From contig JAQGEQ010000179.1 in assembly GCA_034620365.1 (NCBI GenBank), positions 558,001-622,000 on the forward strand: a stretch of DNA of 64,000 bases. The letters run 5' to 3'. This stretch comes from Pegea sp. RAD2-039 (taxonomy: Eukaryota > Chordata > Thaliacea > Salpida > Salpidae). Below, piece by piece: positions 34,720 through 47,200 of this stretch. The translations under genes and the position numbers were made by a program. Below the pieces are notes generated by a model that saw only the letters and a list, made by a program, of their open reading frames with translations, did not search any database and was not told the DNA's origin. Positions within the stretch are counted from its first letter, which is position 1; every line of letters starts with the position of its first letter.

Positions 34720-37700
34720 TCACCAATAGTAACAAGAATTATGGTCATTGTAACAACCAAAATAAGTTCTAAGGTCTTCTGTTTTGATTATTTCAGATGC
34801 TTGCTTATCATATGTATAAACTCTATCTTCATGAAAGAAAATAGCACGGTCTGTTGATGAAAAAGAGTATTATAAAAAGATATTTGGAAAAGAATTAGCT
34901 ATTTATTACTAAATTCTCATTTTACTAGCACCAAAACGTATTTCTTGTGTCTTTTAAGTATATCTTTATCGGTTTTAAAGTAGAAACGTATTGAAAGTTT
35001 AAGCTTTGTTCTTTAAATCAATTCTTTTTTTATTCTGGTGGTTATAGTTTGTCAAATGTTAATAAAATATACTTATGTAAAAAGTAATTTAAGAGAAATC
35101 AGAAAGCACATTAGAACTGAAATGGCTTACATTTATCTTTTTGATCTATAATTACATCATCAAACTGAGTTCCAGCACAAAGATCCATTTTTTGTGCGTT
35201 TGAAATTAATTGCCGGCTATCATCATCAAACCTGATATTAAAAATATTAATATTTAACCTAGCTTTTAAGAAAAGAGTTTAGTTTCAAACAACTATCAAA
35301 TGAATCACAAATCACTCAATATTGTTACCATCACCGGGTTTATTTAAATTTTGAATTTAAGTTTAGAAGTGTTTGTAAAATATTCAAGTAAACAGCTTCT
35401 GTTATTAAAAATGAAATCAAAAAATCTGTTAACTTGAGTTATTAAACTCGTCAAGTTATTTATGTATTCATAACTTTTATCAGCTGATAATTTTCTAGAT
35501 AATTATAAAATTACCATAGAATTTACCGCTAGTTTTCAAAAAATTGCTCCAAAATGTTTAAAAATTGTCAAGTATTTTTAATGTATAGACAACATAGTCC
35601 ATAATGTAATTAGTAAAACTACTTTATAATCAGCATAATACCAAAAACTTACTTGTAGTAATGAGAAGCAGTAAACAACTGAACTATGTTTTTCTCAGTA
35701 CCAACATCCCAATTTGCTGCAGCGACAATCTTTCGAACATTCGGTTCTATTCCCAACTTAGTAAGATGCTTATTTGCTTCTAAAGTATTGCCATTATAAG
35801 TCCAAAATTTTTGACCTAATAATAGCAATTATAAAACTGTTGACACGTTCAATAAAAGATTAAAGATACTTATCATGAACTTCATGTATCACACATATAA
35901 ATATTACTTGCCTCTAAATAAAGTCACCCTTGAATTTTCACGATTCCAATAAGCTGAATCAATTTTCTTTGGGCCATTTCTCCACTGCGACTCTACGGTA
36001 AACATTCTACTTCGGTTACTAGCGCACCCAGGTTTAAATCGCCAAAATTTCTTGTCCTAGACCGGATTTTACTAATATTTTATTATGATCAAGACCTCAT
36101 AAACTTATAATTGAGTTTCAATAAGTATTTGTTTACATTTAATAATACTTTAGAAATGTTCAAACCTTAAAAACAAACAGCTCAGGTGCTTGAAGCATCA
36201 CGGCATCAACAGATGTTAGATCGCAAATATTATCGGAAACTATTTCTTCTTTTTGCAGTGCTGAAAACACAAGTAACGAATAAAGCTTCATTTGTTTGAA
36301 CGTGTAATTATTTCAAGTATTGCAAGTACCTTGACCATAACATTTTTCAAGATTTAATGGAGGTAACTCTGAAATTCTGTTTCCATATAGATCCTGTACG
36401 GCTTGTTCATCGTCCAAATCAAGTTTATAGTTGTCTGAGTAGCTATAGCTGAAAAATATTTGAAAAACGATAAAATTTAGGTCGCAACTATTTGTCAGTA
36501 TGAAGTTAAATTGTTTTGTAAAAATAATAAAGTTTTAGAAAACGATTAGAATAACTGTTTGATAATTCTTTAATTATTTCGTTACTTTAATTTGATGAAG
36601 GTTAAATTAAACAAAACACTGAACTAAATTTTACCTTGGATACATTAAAGCATTTTCATGCCTAGAATGACTTATCCCTATAGCGTGACCTATTTCATGT
36701 GCTGCTGCAATGAAGAAGCTATAGCCTTCATCGCTAAAACAATACCCACGCTTTCTGTCTCTATCATAGTTTGCAGTTGTGCTGCACCATTTCAAACTAT
36801 CATGTTTAGCATCAATCACGCATGTATCTTGTAATTCTCCATTATATAAGAAAGGGAAATGGCAAGGATCACCTTCACCGTTTCCTCCATATGTTGTGGT
36901 CTCTGAAATAAAGTTCTAATTATTTTGGTTGATTACTAGAAGATAAATGTCACCTCTATCAGGACAAAGCCCCCATTTCTTATCAACATCGTAATTTGGG
37001 GTTGTAGAACACCATCTATAACCTGCTCGATCTTTATTCAGACATTTATTGTAAACTTTTCCTTCATATAAGAAAGGAAATTTACAGGGTGCTTCCTGGC
37101 TATTTCCACCAAATGTTGATATTACTAGAAATGTTGAAACGTTTGTCAAAATTAGAGAAACTATTTTTATTTTTAATCAAAGTTTAATTAAATGTAAATA
37201 ATCATTGGTATGAAGGTAATTTATTTGATTAATTGTAAAAAATAGTCTTATTTTAACAGTAAATGATTCATCTAGATATCTAAGCGGCACCAGCAACTGC
37301 TTTAACATTAAACTTCACTTTTTTTTAACTTTTGAAAATACTCTTGTAGTAACAATAAGGAATGATATCAGAAAATTACTAGTTTTAATTTTTTCTTCAA
37401 CTTTCTTATATTATAATAATAAATACCTTTAGGATGAATCAATAGTTTGGCATTTCTTACCTTTTTTAGATTTCAAGCATTATAAATAATCTAGATCAAT
37501 ATTACAAGTATTTAACTAGCTTGTTTACATTTTCTTATACTCACATTCACTTGTACAAAGACCGAATTTTCCATCTTTATCAAAATCTTCAGTTGTAGAG
37601 CACCATTCTAACCCATCACTTCTAGGAATGCAGTGATAGTATTCTTTTCCCTTGTAGAAGAATGGAAAATGGCATTTAGCTCCATCAGAGTTTCCTCTGT

Positions 37701-40031
37701 ATGTTCGTGACACTAGAAATATAAATAATATTAAATATAAATTATAACAACCTTCTTAATCTTATCGATTGACTCTATAGCAAAATAAGTTGAAATTTGA
37801 AAAAATAAAACATAGAAAAGTCACTTGAGATGCTGTTTTATTGCATAACTATAAAGCTAGCAAAACTTTTATAACTATTGATATTTTACTAAGAGAACAA
37901 AACTCAATAAACAAATCCTTACGAATTTGTATGAAGATATATTAAAAGTTTATTTCTAAGCTGTTTAGCAATTTGATTGTTGAAGCTAAAAGTACTTTAA
38001 ATTTGTTTGATATCATTTACCACACCATATAGTAAGTAAGAGTGTCGCTACCACGGGAAAACTATCATAATCACCCTCCATTCACAAAATTAATAATTGT
38101 TTACAAATGATGAAGTTAGTCGGGTTAAGGTCTGATGTACTTAACACCAAGCTTGATATTTTTTTATAATTCTTAGTGAAAAAGTAAATTCCTTAAAATC
38201 TTTTGCTTTAAAGATTTGATTACAACTCATATGAGAATCGTAAAAATTAAAATCTATTTTCATTCGATTTTCTTTCAAACAGTATTTTGGTTTATTTGAT
38301 GAAGGCCGCTGAAATGTGATTTACTAAATTAAAATATTGATCAAATGAGAAACTGGTTGATATTTTAAGATCATAGATGAGAAATCTCAAAAAGTAAATT
38401 TGTACATCAGTTTTAAGCTAGAAATACCTCTCCCATTTCCAAGAGTCCAAAACGTAGCATCATTAAAATGAACCTGGCCATCTATTTCATCTTTCCCTGG
38501 TGGCCAAGCATGTCCAAGATAGTGGTCAAGACCAGTAAAGGGGTAATCACAGTCATGTTTATCTAAATAATAAATATTTAGTCAGTATACTTTTGTATAT
38601 TTTACTTCTAAAAGTTTGATTAAAGTTACCATTACTGATTGACATAAACCGAATCTATTTGTAAATCTAACATTACTTGAATCGCAGAAAAAGTGAATTT
38701 CATAATATTTAATAAACTGATAAAAATCAAATATTTTATGTTCTTATATATATCGCTATGTATATACATTAGATAAAAAACGTTTTAAATATTCAAAACT
38801 TAGTTCAATATTTATAAATGTTAATAACTTAAATAATCATCTATAGCACATACCATTCCCAAACCTTAAGCGTATGTCTGTATTTTCAGAAACACTTTTT
38901 TCAACAAACGTCAGTTCTGATACTTCTTCCCATAATCTGAACGCTCTTTTTATAGCATTTCTCACTTCACATACTGGCATATCTGGTGTATAACTTTCAA
39001 TTCTGAGAAAAATTTTAATCTAACCTTTAGACGTTGTTAGGTTGGCAAATTTAGTTTCTGCTATCGGTTTCTATTTAAGATCAACCGATTTAATTAAAAG
39101 ATTATCAATCAATTACTTGTATGTGACTGTTGAATGATTAAATTTTTCTCGTTCATCATATAAGCTGTAACTAGAAGGATGATCTGAGCTTCCACAACGC
39201 GGCCTGGTCATCAACTCAACTGTTTCATCATCTAGTTCACCTGAAATTTGTAAAAAAGTTACTTTTTGTACTCAATTGTATTCGAATAAATTGGAAGTTT
39301 AACCAACTTTAAATTTATCAAATAAATCATTTTGAAAATTATTGAATATTGAAAAATGTCCCATTTCCTAATTTTTTGAGTTTTAGAATTTGAGTTATTA
39401 ATAAAAAATCCTTGAAGCAAAAATCTTTACCAAAATAAGTGAACTTTTAGTTCTTAACATGTATCAAACTAAGCACTGGAAACAACATGAACTTATGAAC
39501 TCAAAATTGTATTTTTCAGTAACTTTATCAGATATTAAATGTTAATAGTTCTCTCTTTCGATTTACCTGTTGGTGTAGTGCCGTAATTTCTCTGCATCCT
39601 TTTAATATGATGTTTCTTATCAACTGCTTTCTTAGTGTCTGAACTTATGTAATTGTGAAGCTTTAAAAAACTCTATGAATATTAATAATTTTAATTTTCT
39701 TTGAAAATATTTTGTTAAATAAACAATAAAAACTTACCAAAGCAATCTCTTCTCGCTCATTCATACTTAAATTGCTGATTGGATTGAAAAAAGATTGGAC
39801 TTCTGTGATGATTTTATCACTACTTACCGACCTTGAGACTCTCAACTTTCTCTTTGATGAAGTTGGACCTGCATAATGGTGTTTCATTTTGCTAACGTCA
39901 TGATTTTTCACTTGTCCAACATCCCAGTAGCCAGTAGGAAGATATTGGCCTTTATCTAAAATTGATTTTGCAGTTGTTGTTTTCATACATAGAAAACAAA
40001 CAACCGAAAGTATTAAAAGAGTCTTCATCAT
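34720..40031 (-). CDS. MMP2/9-like: Gelatinase-type matrix metalloproteinase with three FN2 modules, duplicate copy (about 716 aa)
   Basis: Same 14-exon layout as the gene at 23635-28937, shifted by 11085-11094 bp (first coding exon ends at 40031, last exon 34720-34850). Cysteine switch, FN2 modules, HEIGHAIGISH and hemopexin exons are all intact. Differences: three extra codons (Asn-Ala-Gln) in exon 13 near 35191; C-terminus CYYW with TGA instead of CYYL with TAA; and several replacements in the first half of the catalytic domain (PPGKDEIDG for PPGNHEIDG, DHYLGHAW for DHLLGHAW, EEVS for EEAS). The exon 11 donor is GC in this copy too. Both copies look active. Confidence 0.93.
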
Positions 40032-40738
40032 TAAAAATAAATCCAAAAACTTAATTTTAAACTGTAAAATCAAAACAAGTAGATAAGCATTATATCAAAT
40101 AAAAATATTTCACAGCAAAATTATTAGGATTTTTTCTTCAAATTTATTTATTCAATAATGTATACGTAAAGAAAAATCATAATTTCATGTCACAAAGTTT
40201 TCTTAGTTCTTGGTTTTTAGGGATCATAAACTTTTAACAAATTAAGATGTTGAGCCAGCTGTTAAATAAATACTTCATGTAAATCAAACATTTAGAGTGC
40301 TACTAGGAATTCAGTATTATTCATAAGTTTATCACAGTATACTACTTAATATTTTAACATAAATATTAATACAAATCAAAACAATTCGTCTTTGACCTGA
40401 CTTTCATAACCTTTAAGCAATTCCTCTGTACACTGAGAAGTTTGTATCTAGGAATATAAAAACATCTGCTTATATATACTAGTTTTCTTTAAAAGCAAAC
40501 TTTTTCTCTATAGTTTCGAAACTATTTTTATCTTTAATTCAAAAGTATAAACATAAATATTAGTTAAAATATTAAATATATAAAGTTATTTTAAAACGTA
40601 AACATTATGTCACGATTTTACAATCCTATTTAAGTTTAGTACTGAATTTAGCCTCTTTTGATAATTATATTATATTTCATGATTTATGATAAAAATTATA
40701 AAAATTTTTTTAGAAATATACTTTTTAAGACAAAGAAA

Positions 40739-41037
40739 TTGCCTGCTTAGGCCGACAGCGTCCATGCCGCAAGCCAGGGCAGAAATCGTGGATATCTAGT
40801 TGTTACCTATGCAGCAGGACCCGACTTTCCACGCCAACTAGATGTGCAGCGGAACAGAAGAACTGACCTTGCTAGTGACTCCTACAGTGTTGTCATTAAT
40901 CAGACTAACGAGACCGTTCTACCCGAGTTTTTAGTGTACTACTCCTTGTCGAAAATATGTGTCAGCCTAGGTTTGAACCTGAAACCTCTGATGCGTCGGG
41001 TGGACGTGATAACTGATACACTACTATATGTTTAAAC
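40739..41037 (+). repeat. GC-rich dispersed repeat, copy B
   Basis: Duplicate of 29645-29943 with the same open frame. The last codons differ (VDVITDTLLYV against VNVITDTLPYV). Confidence 0.5.
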
Positions 41038-42340
41038 ATATATTATTTAACTTTCATTGAAATTATGTTAACTTTTTTAATGATCTTTCTTTTTAAGTGA
41101 TCAATAATTATCTAACCCCAAGTTCACTAGTCATTGAACAAGATTTATTTATTTTAACATCATCTTAAAATATAGATAAAGATCACTTCTTTACTTATAC
41201 ACAAGTAAAGTGACTAAATAATTTTTACAGAAAGATAACTTTTACTGAAATCTTGGAATTCTTAGAAATCAATATTATTTCTAAAATCTTGCAAATATAG
41301 CTTTGTTTAAAATAATTTAATATATCGATGGGAAATTTCACAAAATTTCTCAAAGTTTTTTGAATATTTTTAAATATTTGTTTTATTTATAACAAACTGT
41401 TATCATTATTAAAGAATAAGAATAGTCCATTTTTAAAAATAGTTACTTCTATTAAATCATAAAATAGTGATTAAATTTACAAAAATACTTTTATATTTCT
41501 TAAAAAAGGTTTTTGAATAAGTTAGCTATTAGTGACATCAGCATAACATGATAAAGATCTTTTAAAAGTTTAAATATCTTATTTTACATATTGAATAAAT
41601 GTATTTAAACAATAATATCCTCTAAATTGATCTTTTTTCTAATGAATCGTTGGTTTTAAAATCAACTTTTGAAACTCTAGAGTTTAGTCTATAAGAGAAA
41701 ATTGTAAACTTCAAAAGTTGAACAGTTATTTCAGTTTTAAAGCTTAAGACGTTTTTAGATAAACTTTTAAGAAAAAACGTTTAGAGCTTAAGTAAAAAGT
41801 CTTTAAAATGAAAGAATTGATGAGAGTTTAAAGGAATCGCAACTTTAATATTCTGTTGTATATACAACCTGTTATACAATGTAGTGTTGTCCCGCGCTCG
41901 TTATTGTTTGAGTTATGTAAATTTTATCGTCGAATAAAGCTCTTATAAAGTTATTATCAGCAGATTTTCTTAATATATGGTTCAAAGTTTAACAAATTTC
42001 TTCTTCTCAAGTTAAACGTTTCAACAATTCCAAAAATGGCTTAAGACTACCTCGTAGGAGTTACGATGTTTTCTGACACAAAAAAACCTATTCAAATTCG
42101 TTTTACTCAATTTGTCCGTTATCCAGCTTTCAAATACAGGTCACTAAATCTTATAAAAGAACTTTAATGTTTTCAAAAAGCATTCTGTAACTCCTAAACA
42201 ATTTCTTTAACTGTTGAGTTGGTACTGAGGTAAGCCTGGAGTTTGTCACCAACTCTCAGAACTTCTTTTCAGCAACTTTATATAAGTTTTCAGAAATTCT
42301 CTCCGGAATAAACAGTTTCAAAGTTTTATTTCATCTATAG

Positions 42341-42437
42341 TGACGTCGTGACATCATCAGGTTTGTTAGCTTCAGATCTTATAGTCTTCAGAAGTATGAC
42401 GTCATATCTCAACTCGGCAAGCTTCAAAGTGACATCA
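42341..42437. promoter_or_regulatory. Cluster of CRE/ATF-like sites
   Basis: TGACGTCG (42341) directly followed by TGACATCA (42349), then TGACGTCA (42397-42404) and TGACATCA (42430-42437): four related octamers in 97 bp. No gene starts nearby. It could be a distal regulatory element or the internal pattern of a repeat. Confidence 0.25.
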
Positions 42438-44154
42438 TAATTTTCACAGGAATACTGCTGGTATCCATGGCAATAGGAATTCATAACATCAGACTTGATT
42501 GGCTCTAATTATAGTAAAGAGTGGCGTGCATAGAATCCCCACTCTCCAAATTTGTTGTTCTGTGACATGGTCCAGTGACTTAGGACGGTGGCATTGAAGT
42601 AAACAGAATATAGCTTTTATGCTTAGGTTTGCTACTATAGCCTTTGCTTCTCCTTTACATATATTTTTAATATATAAGCATTATTAACGTAATAATACTT
42701 ATAACCTAAATATTTGACATTTTATCATACATTTTTGACTTATATGATTACAAATTTTGAAGCAAGTTAAAGTTAAATAAATCAGAAAGGTTTGGATTAG
42801 TTGAATTAAGTAAACAAAAAGCTATGGTTGACTAAATACATCTTAATAATAAAATGATTCAAATCAGCTTTGTAATTAGCTGCTAAAGATTTTTGCTGTT
42901 TATTTGTATGACTGATTTTGCGCACAATAAACTCGGCTGAATAAGAAATTGCTAATCGAATTTAAAAAATATTACATGTACCAAAATTAAACATTTAAAG
43001 GTGTTTTTATGGGTGATGCTGTTGTCGTGTAAAGCGAAGACAAGTCGTATCCTGAAACACCTAAAATCAGAATTTAGTCCGTGGCTTTGAAATGTTATCT
43101 TTCGTTAATATTTCTAGAGGCTAACATATTATATTGATATTTATATTAATATTGGCTAACATACTGCCTGTGTGCATGTGCATTGGCTTTGGTTATTGTA
43201 AAGACTAGCGTTTTCTGGACAGTCCCCATTTTTAATTCAATCGTTTGGTAACGAAATACAGTGATCTGGAATAGTGGCATGAAGGTCAATAGTTTCTGTC
43301 CGGATTTAACTCTCAGCTTTTGCGTCTACCGAAGCAACAACAAAGTAGTGGAAATATTCACCCATAACCGGGTAAGATAATTTCCGTACCCGATGAATGG
43401 TGAGTTAGAATCTTCAACAGTGGTATCCAAAGCCACCTACAATAAATTAGTAGCTAATTGTCTTAACTGCTAGCTCATCTTGCCGCTAGAAGCTACTCTG
43501 TAACGCAAATTCAAAACTTAAAGTTGATTGAATGAGTTAGAGAATTTAGATTTAATTTATTTTCTTATTTTTGTGAAAAATTCAGCAAATAATTGAGAAT
43601 TGAGAAACAAATAATGTAGACTTTCAAAATGAAGTGGATGTTTTATTTAAAATGTTTTTAGCCACTTATAAAAATTGCTGAAATTTAAAATACATTGCAA
43701 AGAAACAATATATTAAACAGATAGCTTTTTTTATAGAATTTATAAGCTTATAACCTGGCCATAAAAGTTGACTGAAGAGTTTTCTCTAAATATTTATTGT
43801 TGATTTCACACAAAAATTGTTGCTAGACTTATTTCTATTTCCTTTTAAACATTATCACAAACTTTGGTGTTACTTTAAGATATCTTATTACAAACTCCTT
43901 TTATAAGAAAAAGACTGAGTTACTTAACTAGCAATATTACCTTCTTCCTCTCTTTGAGTTTGAATAAGTCATTTACTGTTACCAATCTGTCGATTCTGTT
44001 TTGAAAATAATTAAGTAATTTAGGCTGCCAAACAATTTATTAAAGATTAAATACTTTTAATTTAGCTTTTCATTAAAAAAAAACGATATAAATTATTTTT
44101 AGGGTTTTTAATTTGATAATCAAGAATAAGAACACAAGTAAATTTGAGTTGAAT

Positions 44155-44205
44155 TTATTTATTTATTATTATAAATGCGAAGGAAGGTACCTGAAGCTAA
44201 CTTTT
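44155..44205 (-). repeat. Fragment of a SINE 3' tail
   Basis: Reverse-complement match to the tail of the 55.6-kb SINE: ATTTATTTATTTATTATTA, then AAATGCGAAGGAAGGTACCTGAAG. The head is missing. Confidence 0.6.
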
Positions 44206-47200
44206 ATCTATTGCTATTTCCTCTTAGCTTCTTCATATTATTTATAACTAAAATATTCTGCTTAAACCATGAATTGAAAAGCTTTGTTTTTCATTATCAG
44301 TTGGTTTTGTCAATCTTCTTAAAACATTGTTTTATAATGAAGAAAGATGTTTAAAGTTAGAAAAATACTTTTCTTGTAATAATTTAGTTTGTTTAAGCTT
44401 TTGTCTACTTCCTAATAAGACTTGGCTTATGTTATTAGTCAGATAGTAAAAATGATGAATCAATTAAAAGCAAATGATGAAAAGTTGTATATAGATATAG
44501 CATTATTGCTGTATGAATGTCAGACTTCATGATCGCCTGAGGCTAAAACTAAATTAGGATATACACTTTTATATTCTTTGGCTAGAAAAAAGATCTATAT
44601 TTTATAATAGCCAATAGCTGCTCAAACATAATATGATATAATACACTTTTATATCAGTAGTTGTTGCTTATTAATTTTTTGCTAATTACAAAGTAAAGAG
44701 TTTTCAGTATTGACTGATGTTTTACATAAAATATTCATAAATACATCAAGATATAAGACAGGTGTGCAGACAGATTTTGGGCTTTTATGGTCAAAACTTT
44801 ATGTTTAGATTTGTTATCATTTCTAGTAGCTTGAGTCAACATATATTTATTTAGAATTGTAATACATTTGTTGTGTAATTTTGTTTCATGCAGTTTAACT
44901 TTGTAAAAATAATTAGAAATATTTCAAAACTCAACTTGTTAGATTTACAATTTAATCTAACTATATTCTTTTATGTCAAAGTTCAGAACTTATGTTAGGT
45001 TAGTCAGTTTTTAATCATAAACAGAAAATATTACTTCAAAATGAGAAATTGGTTTTTAACAATGGTTATAAACATATGAAGAAGTTTGTAGCAGCGCTTT
45101 GTGTAGGATAATTTAATTTTTCCTTTAAAAAGATTTCCACAAAATAGTCACGTCATATGTTAGAGATAGAGAAATAAGAGAAAAAAAAATCAAATGAAAA
45201 AGTGGAAAAAATGTAAATTAGTATATACCTTAAAGCTTAATTCATTAGTTGTTTATTTCAGCTGTAGATTTAAGAAAATTATTTTTGTCAGAAGATTGTT
45301 TGCAGCTAGCAAGAAATTTTTTATGAAAACCACTAAATTTTCAATTAACTCGATCATCATTACTACTTTAAACTTGCTTTTCTATTAAAAACTGTTTGAG
45401 TTTAATTACAAGCTAAAATGTTAAAACTTATCAGATAAAATGCAACTTGTTCACATACCTGACATATAAAGATTATCAGAGTGGATAGTGAAAAAAGATG
45501 AACTTATTGTATAAACAATTATTGAATTTCATGTTGATTTTAGACTTTAAGTATTTCTATAATTGATAACTGAATTACATCAGCATTTCGAAATGCAAGC
45601 AAGCAGTATTTTCAAATAACAATTTTAATGTTGAGAAAGTTTTATATATGACATGAATTTAGGAAGCAATTGGTGGTTAGTAGGCTTTATTGTACTCGCT
45701 TGCTTTAAAAACTTCAAAGTTTTCAACTTTTATTTTTTAAGTTGTCTACTCTTTGTGCTTTAAAAAATTGCTGAAAAGAAGCTTTTTCTATAAACTTATT
45801 GCTTTTTATTTAGTTTAATAATTACTGTAGAAATAATCAAACTTTTATATTGATTACACTTTATTTTTTATACTATATACTATACTTTATTATTGGTTTA
45901 AAAATTATTTCTTCTTTTTATTTTAGTTAATTCATCAAATACCCTATCAAATTGTCCTAATCTTGTTTCCTCTTTTAGTCAGACGGAATTTTAAACCACC
46001 AAACGTAATTTTAAAGGAAAGCTTGACAGTACTGCTAGCTTAATTGTTTAATTCAGTTCAGATGTTTTTAGTGAAACAATCTTTTTTTAACTGAATTTCA
46101 CCTGGAAGCAGTTTATTGTGATTTTAATATCAATTTTACTTAAAAATAATTATAAAGTAACATTACTTTTCTTCTATTTTTGCCATGAATAATGTAAACA
46201 AACTTGTAAAAATGTTTTTGTTATTATTAATAATTCTAATGGTTCTTTTTATTTTTCAAGTATGTTGATATTTACTTTTTGGTTAGTTCTTTTCACAAAT
46301 TTCTCAACATAGAAACCCAATCTGCAAGCAGTGCAAGGTTTTCAATCAATTATTTATACTTTCATCAAGTTTGCAATTATTTTAAGAATTTTTATATAAA
46401 GTTTATATATATTTCTCGGCCGAGGCAGGCCCCTATTAATATATGAAGTTTAATTTATTCTTTTCTAGTTAAAAGAAGTTTGCAGTAGTAGTTTTAATAT
46501 ATATTTTTATATTTAGGTTTATTCTATGCTAGAATGAGCAGAGTAATTGTGAGCTTGTATGTCAAACTTTATTATGAAAATACGAATGCCAGTTTAGTCT
46601 AAAGGTCGGAAGTAGTTATTAAAATTTAATCACTAAACAAGAGCTTAAATTATAGTTTGGAAAAATAAAGTTATTTGTAAATTAAAGAATAAAAAATGAA
46701 TTTGCAAATTTAGGTCATTTTAACAGCTTCAACTTTTTCGTGGTTTAATTGAAGTAATTGAACCAATTTATTTGATAAATAAGGAAGTTATTATATATAT
46801 TTTAGGGAGTTATTTTTCTTAAAATATTTATTGAAAGTTAAATTTAGTTCTTATATGATTATCGTTGTTTTTTACAGTTTGCTTGGATTAAAAAAATATC
46901 AGTCTGCTTTATTTGGAAGTTCTTTGCACAAAAAAAGTTATAAAATAACGAATTGGTTTTAAACAATTATCTTTTTTTAAAACTTTAATTTTCAGCTAAA
47001 AAACTTTTTTACTTTCAGAGTTATTTCCCTAAGTAAGTCCATTTTTCATGCAATGAATAAGTTAAGTACATGTAAAGATTTAAACAAATATTATACTTTG
47101 GTGACGTTTATTTGCTGCCCAAAGCTATTCTACAAAATTATCAATTCTTATAGCTTTTAAAAACTTACTACCAAGTATTGAGATGTAAACAAGCTTTAGG

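Larger units (their letters stand above)
30300..41510. repeat. Segmental tandem duplication, unit B (about 11.2 kb)
   Basis: Second copy of 19.25-30.18 kb in the same orientation, starting at AAGTCTCCCAAACTC and fading out near 41470-41510. It keeps full Lys/His-rich and gelatinase genes but only the 5' part of the histidine-rich gene. About 230 bp near 41065-41295 have no counterpart in unit A. Confidence 0.95.

Noticed and set aside
42066..42139. ATG-initiated short frame (MFSDTKKPIQIRFTQF...) ending at a possible GT donor
   Set aside because: The donor (GTCACT) is weak, no following exon could be found and the frame is short. Not enough to call an exon.
45194..45388. 64-codon plus-strand ORF in the gene-poor region
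   Set aside because: Lys/Phe/Leu-rich, composition-driven, with no splice partners or recognisable motif.
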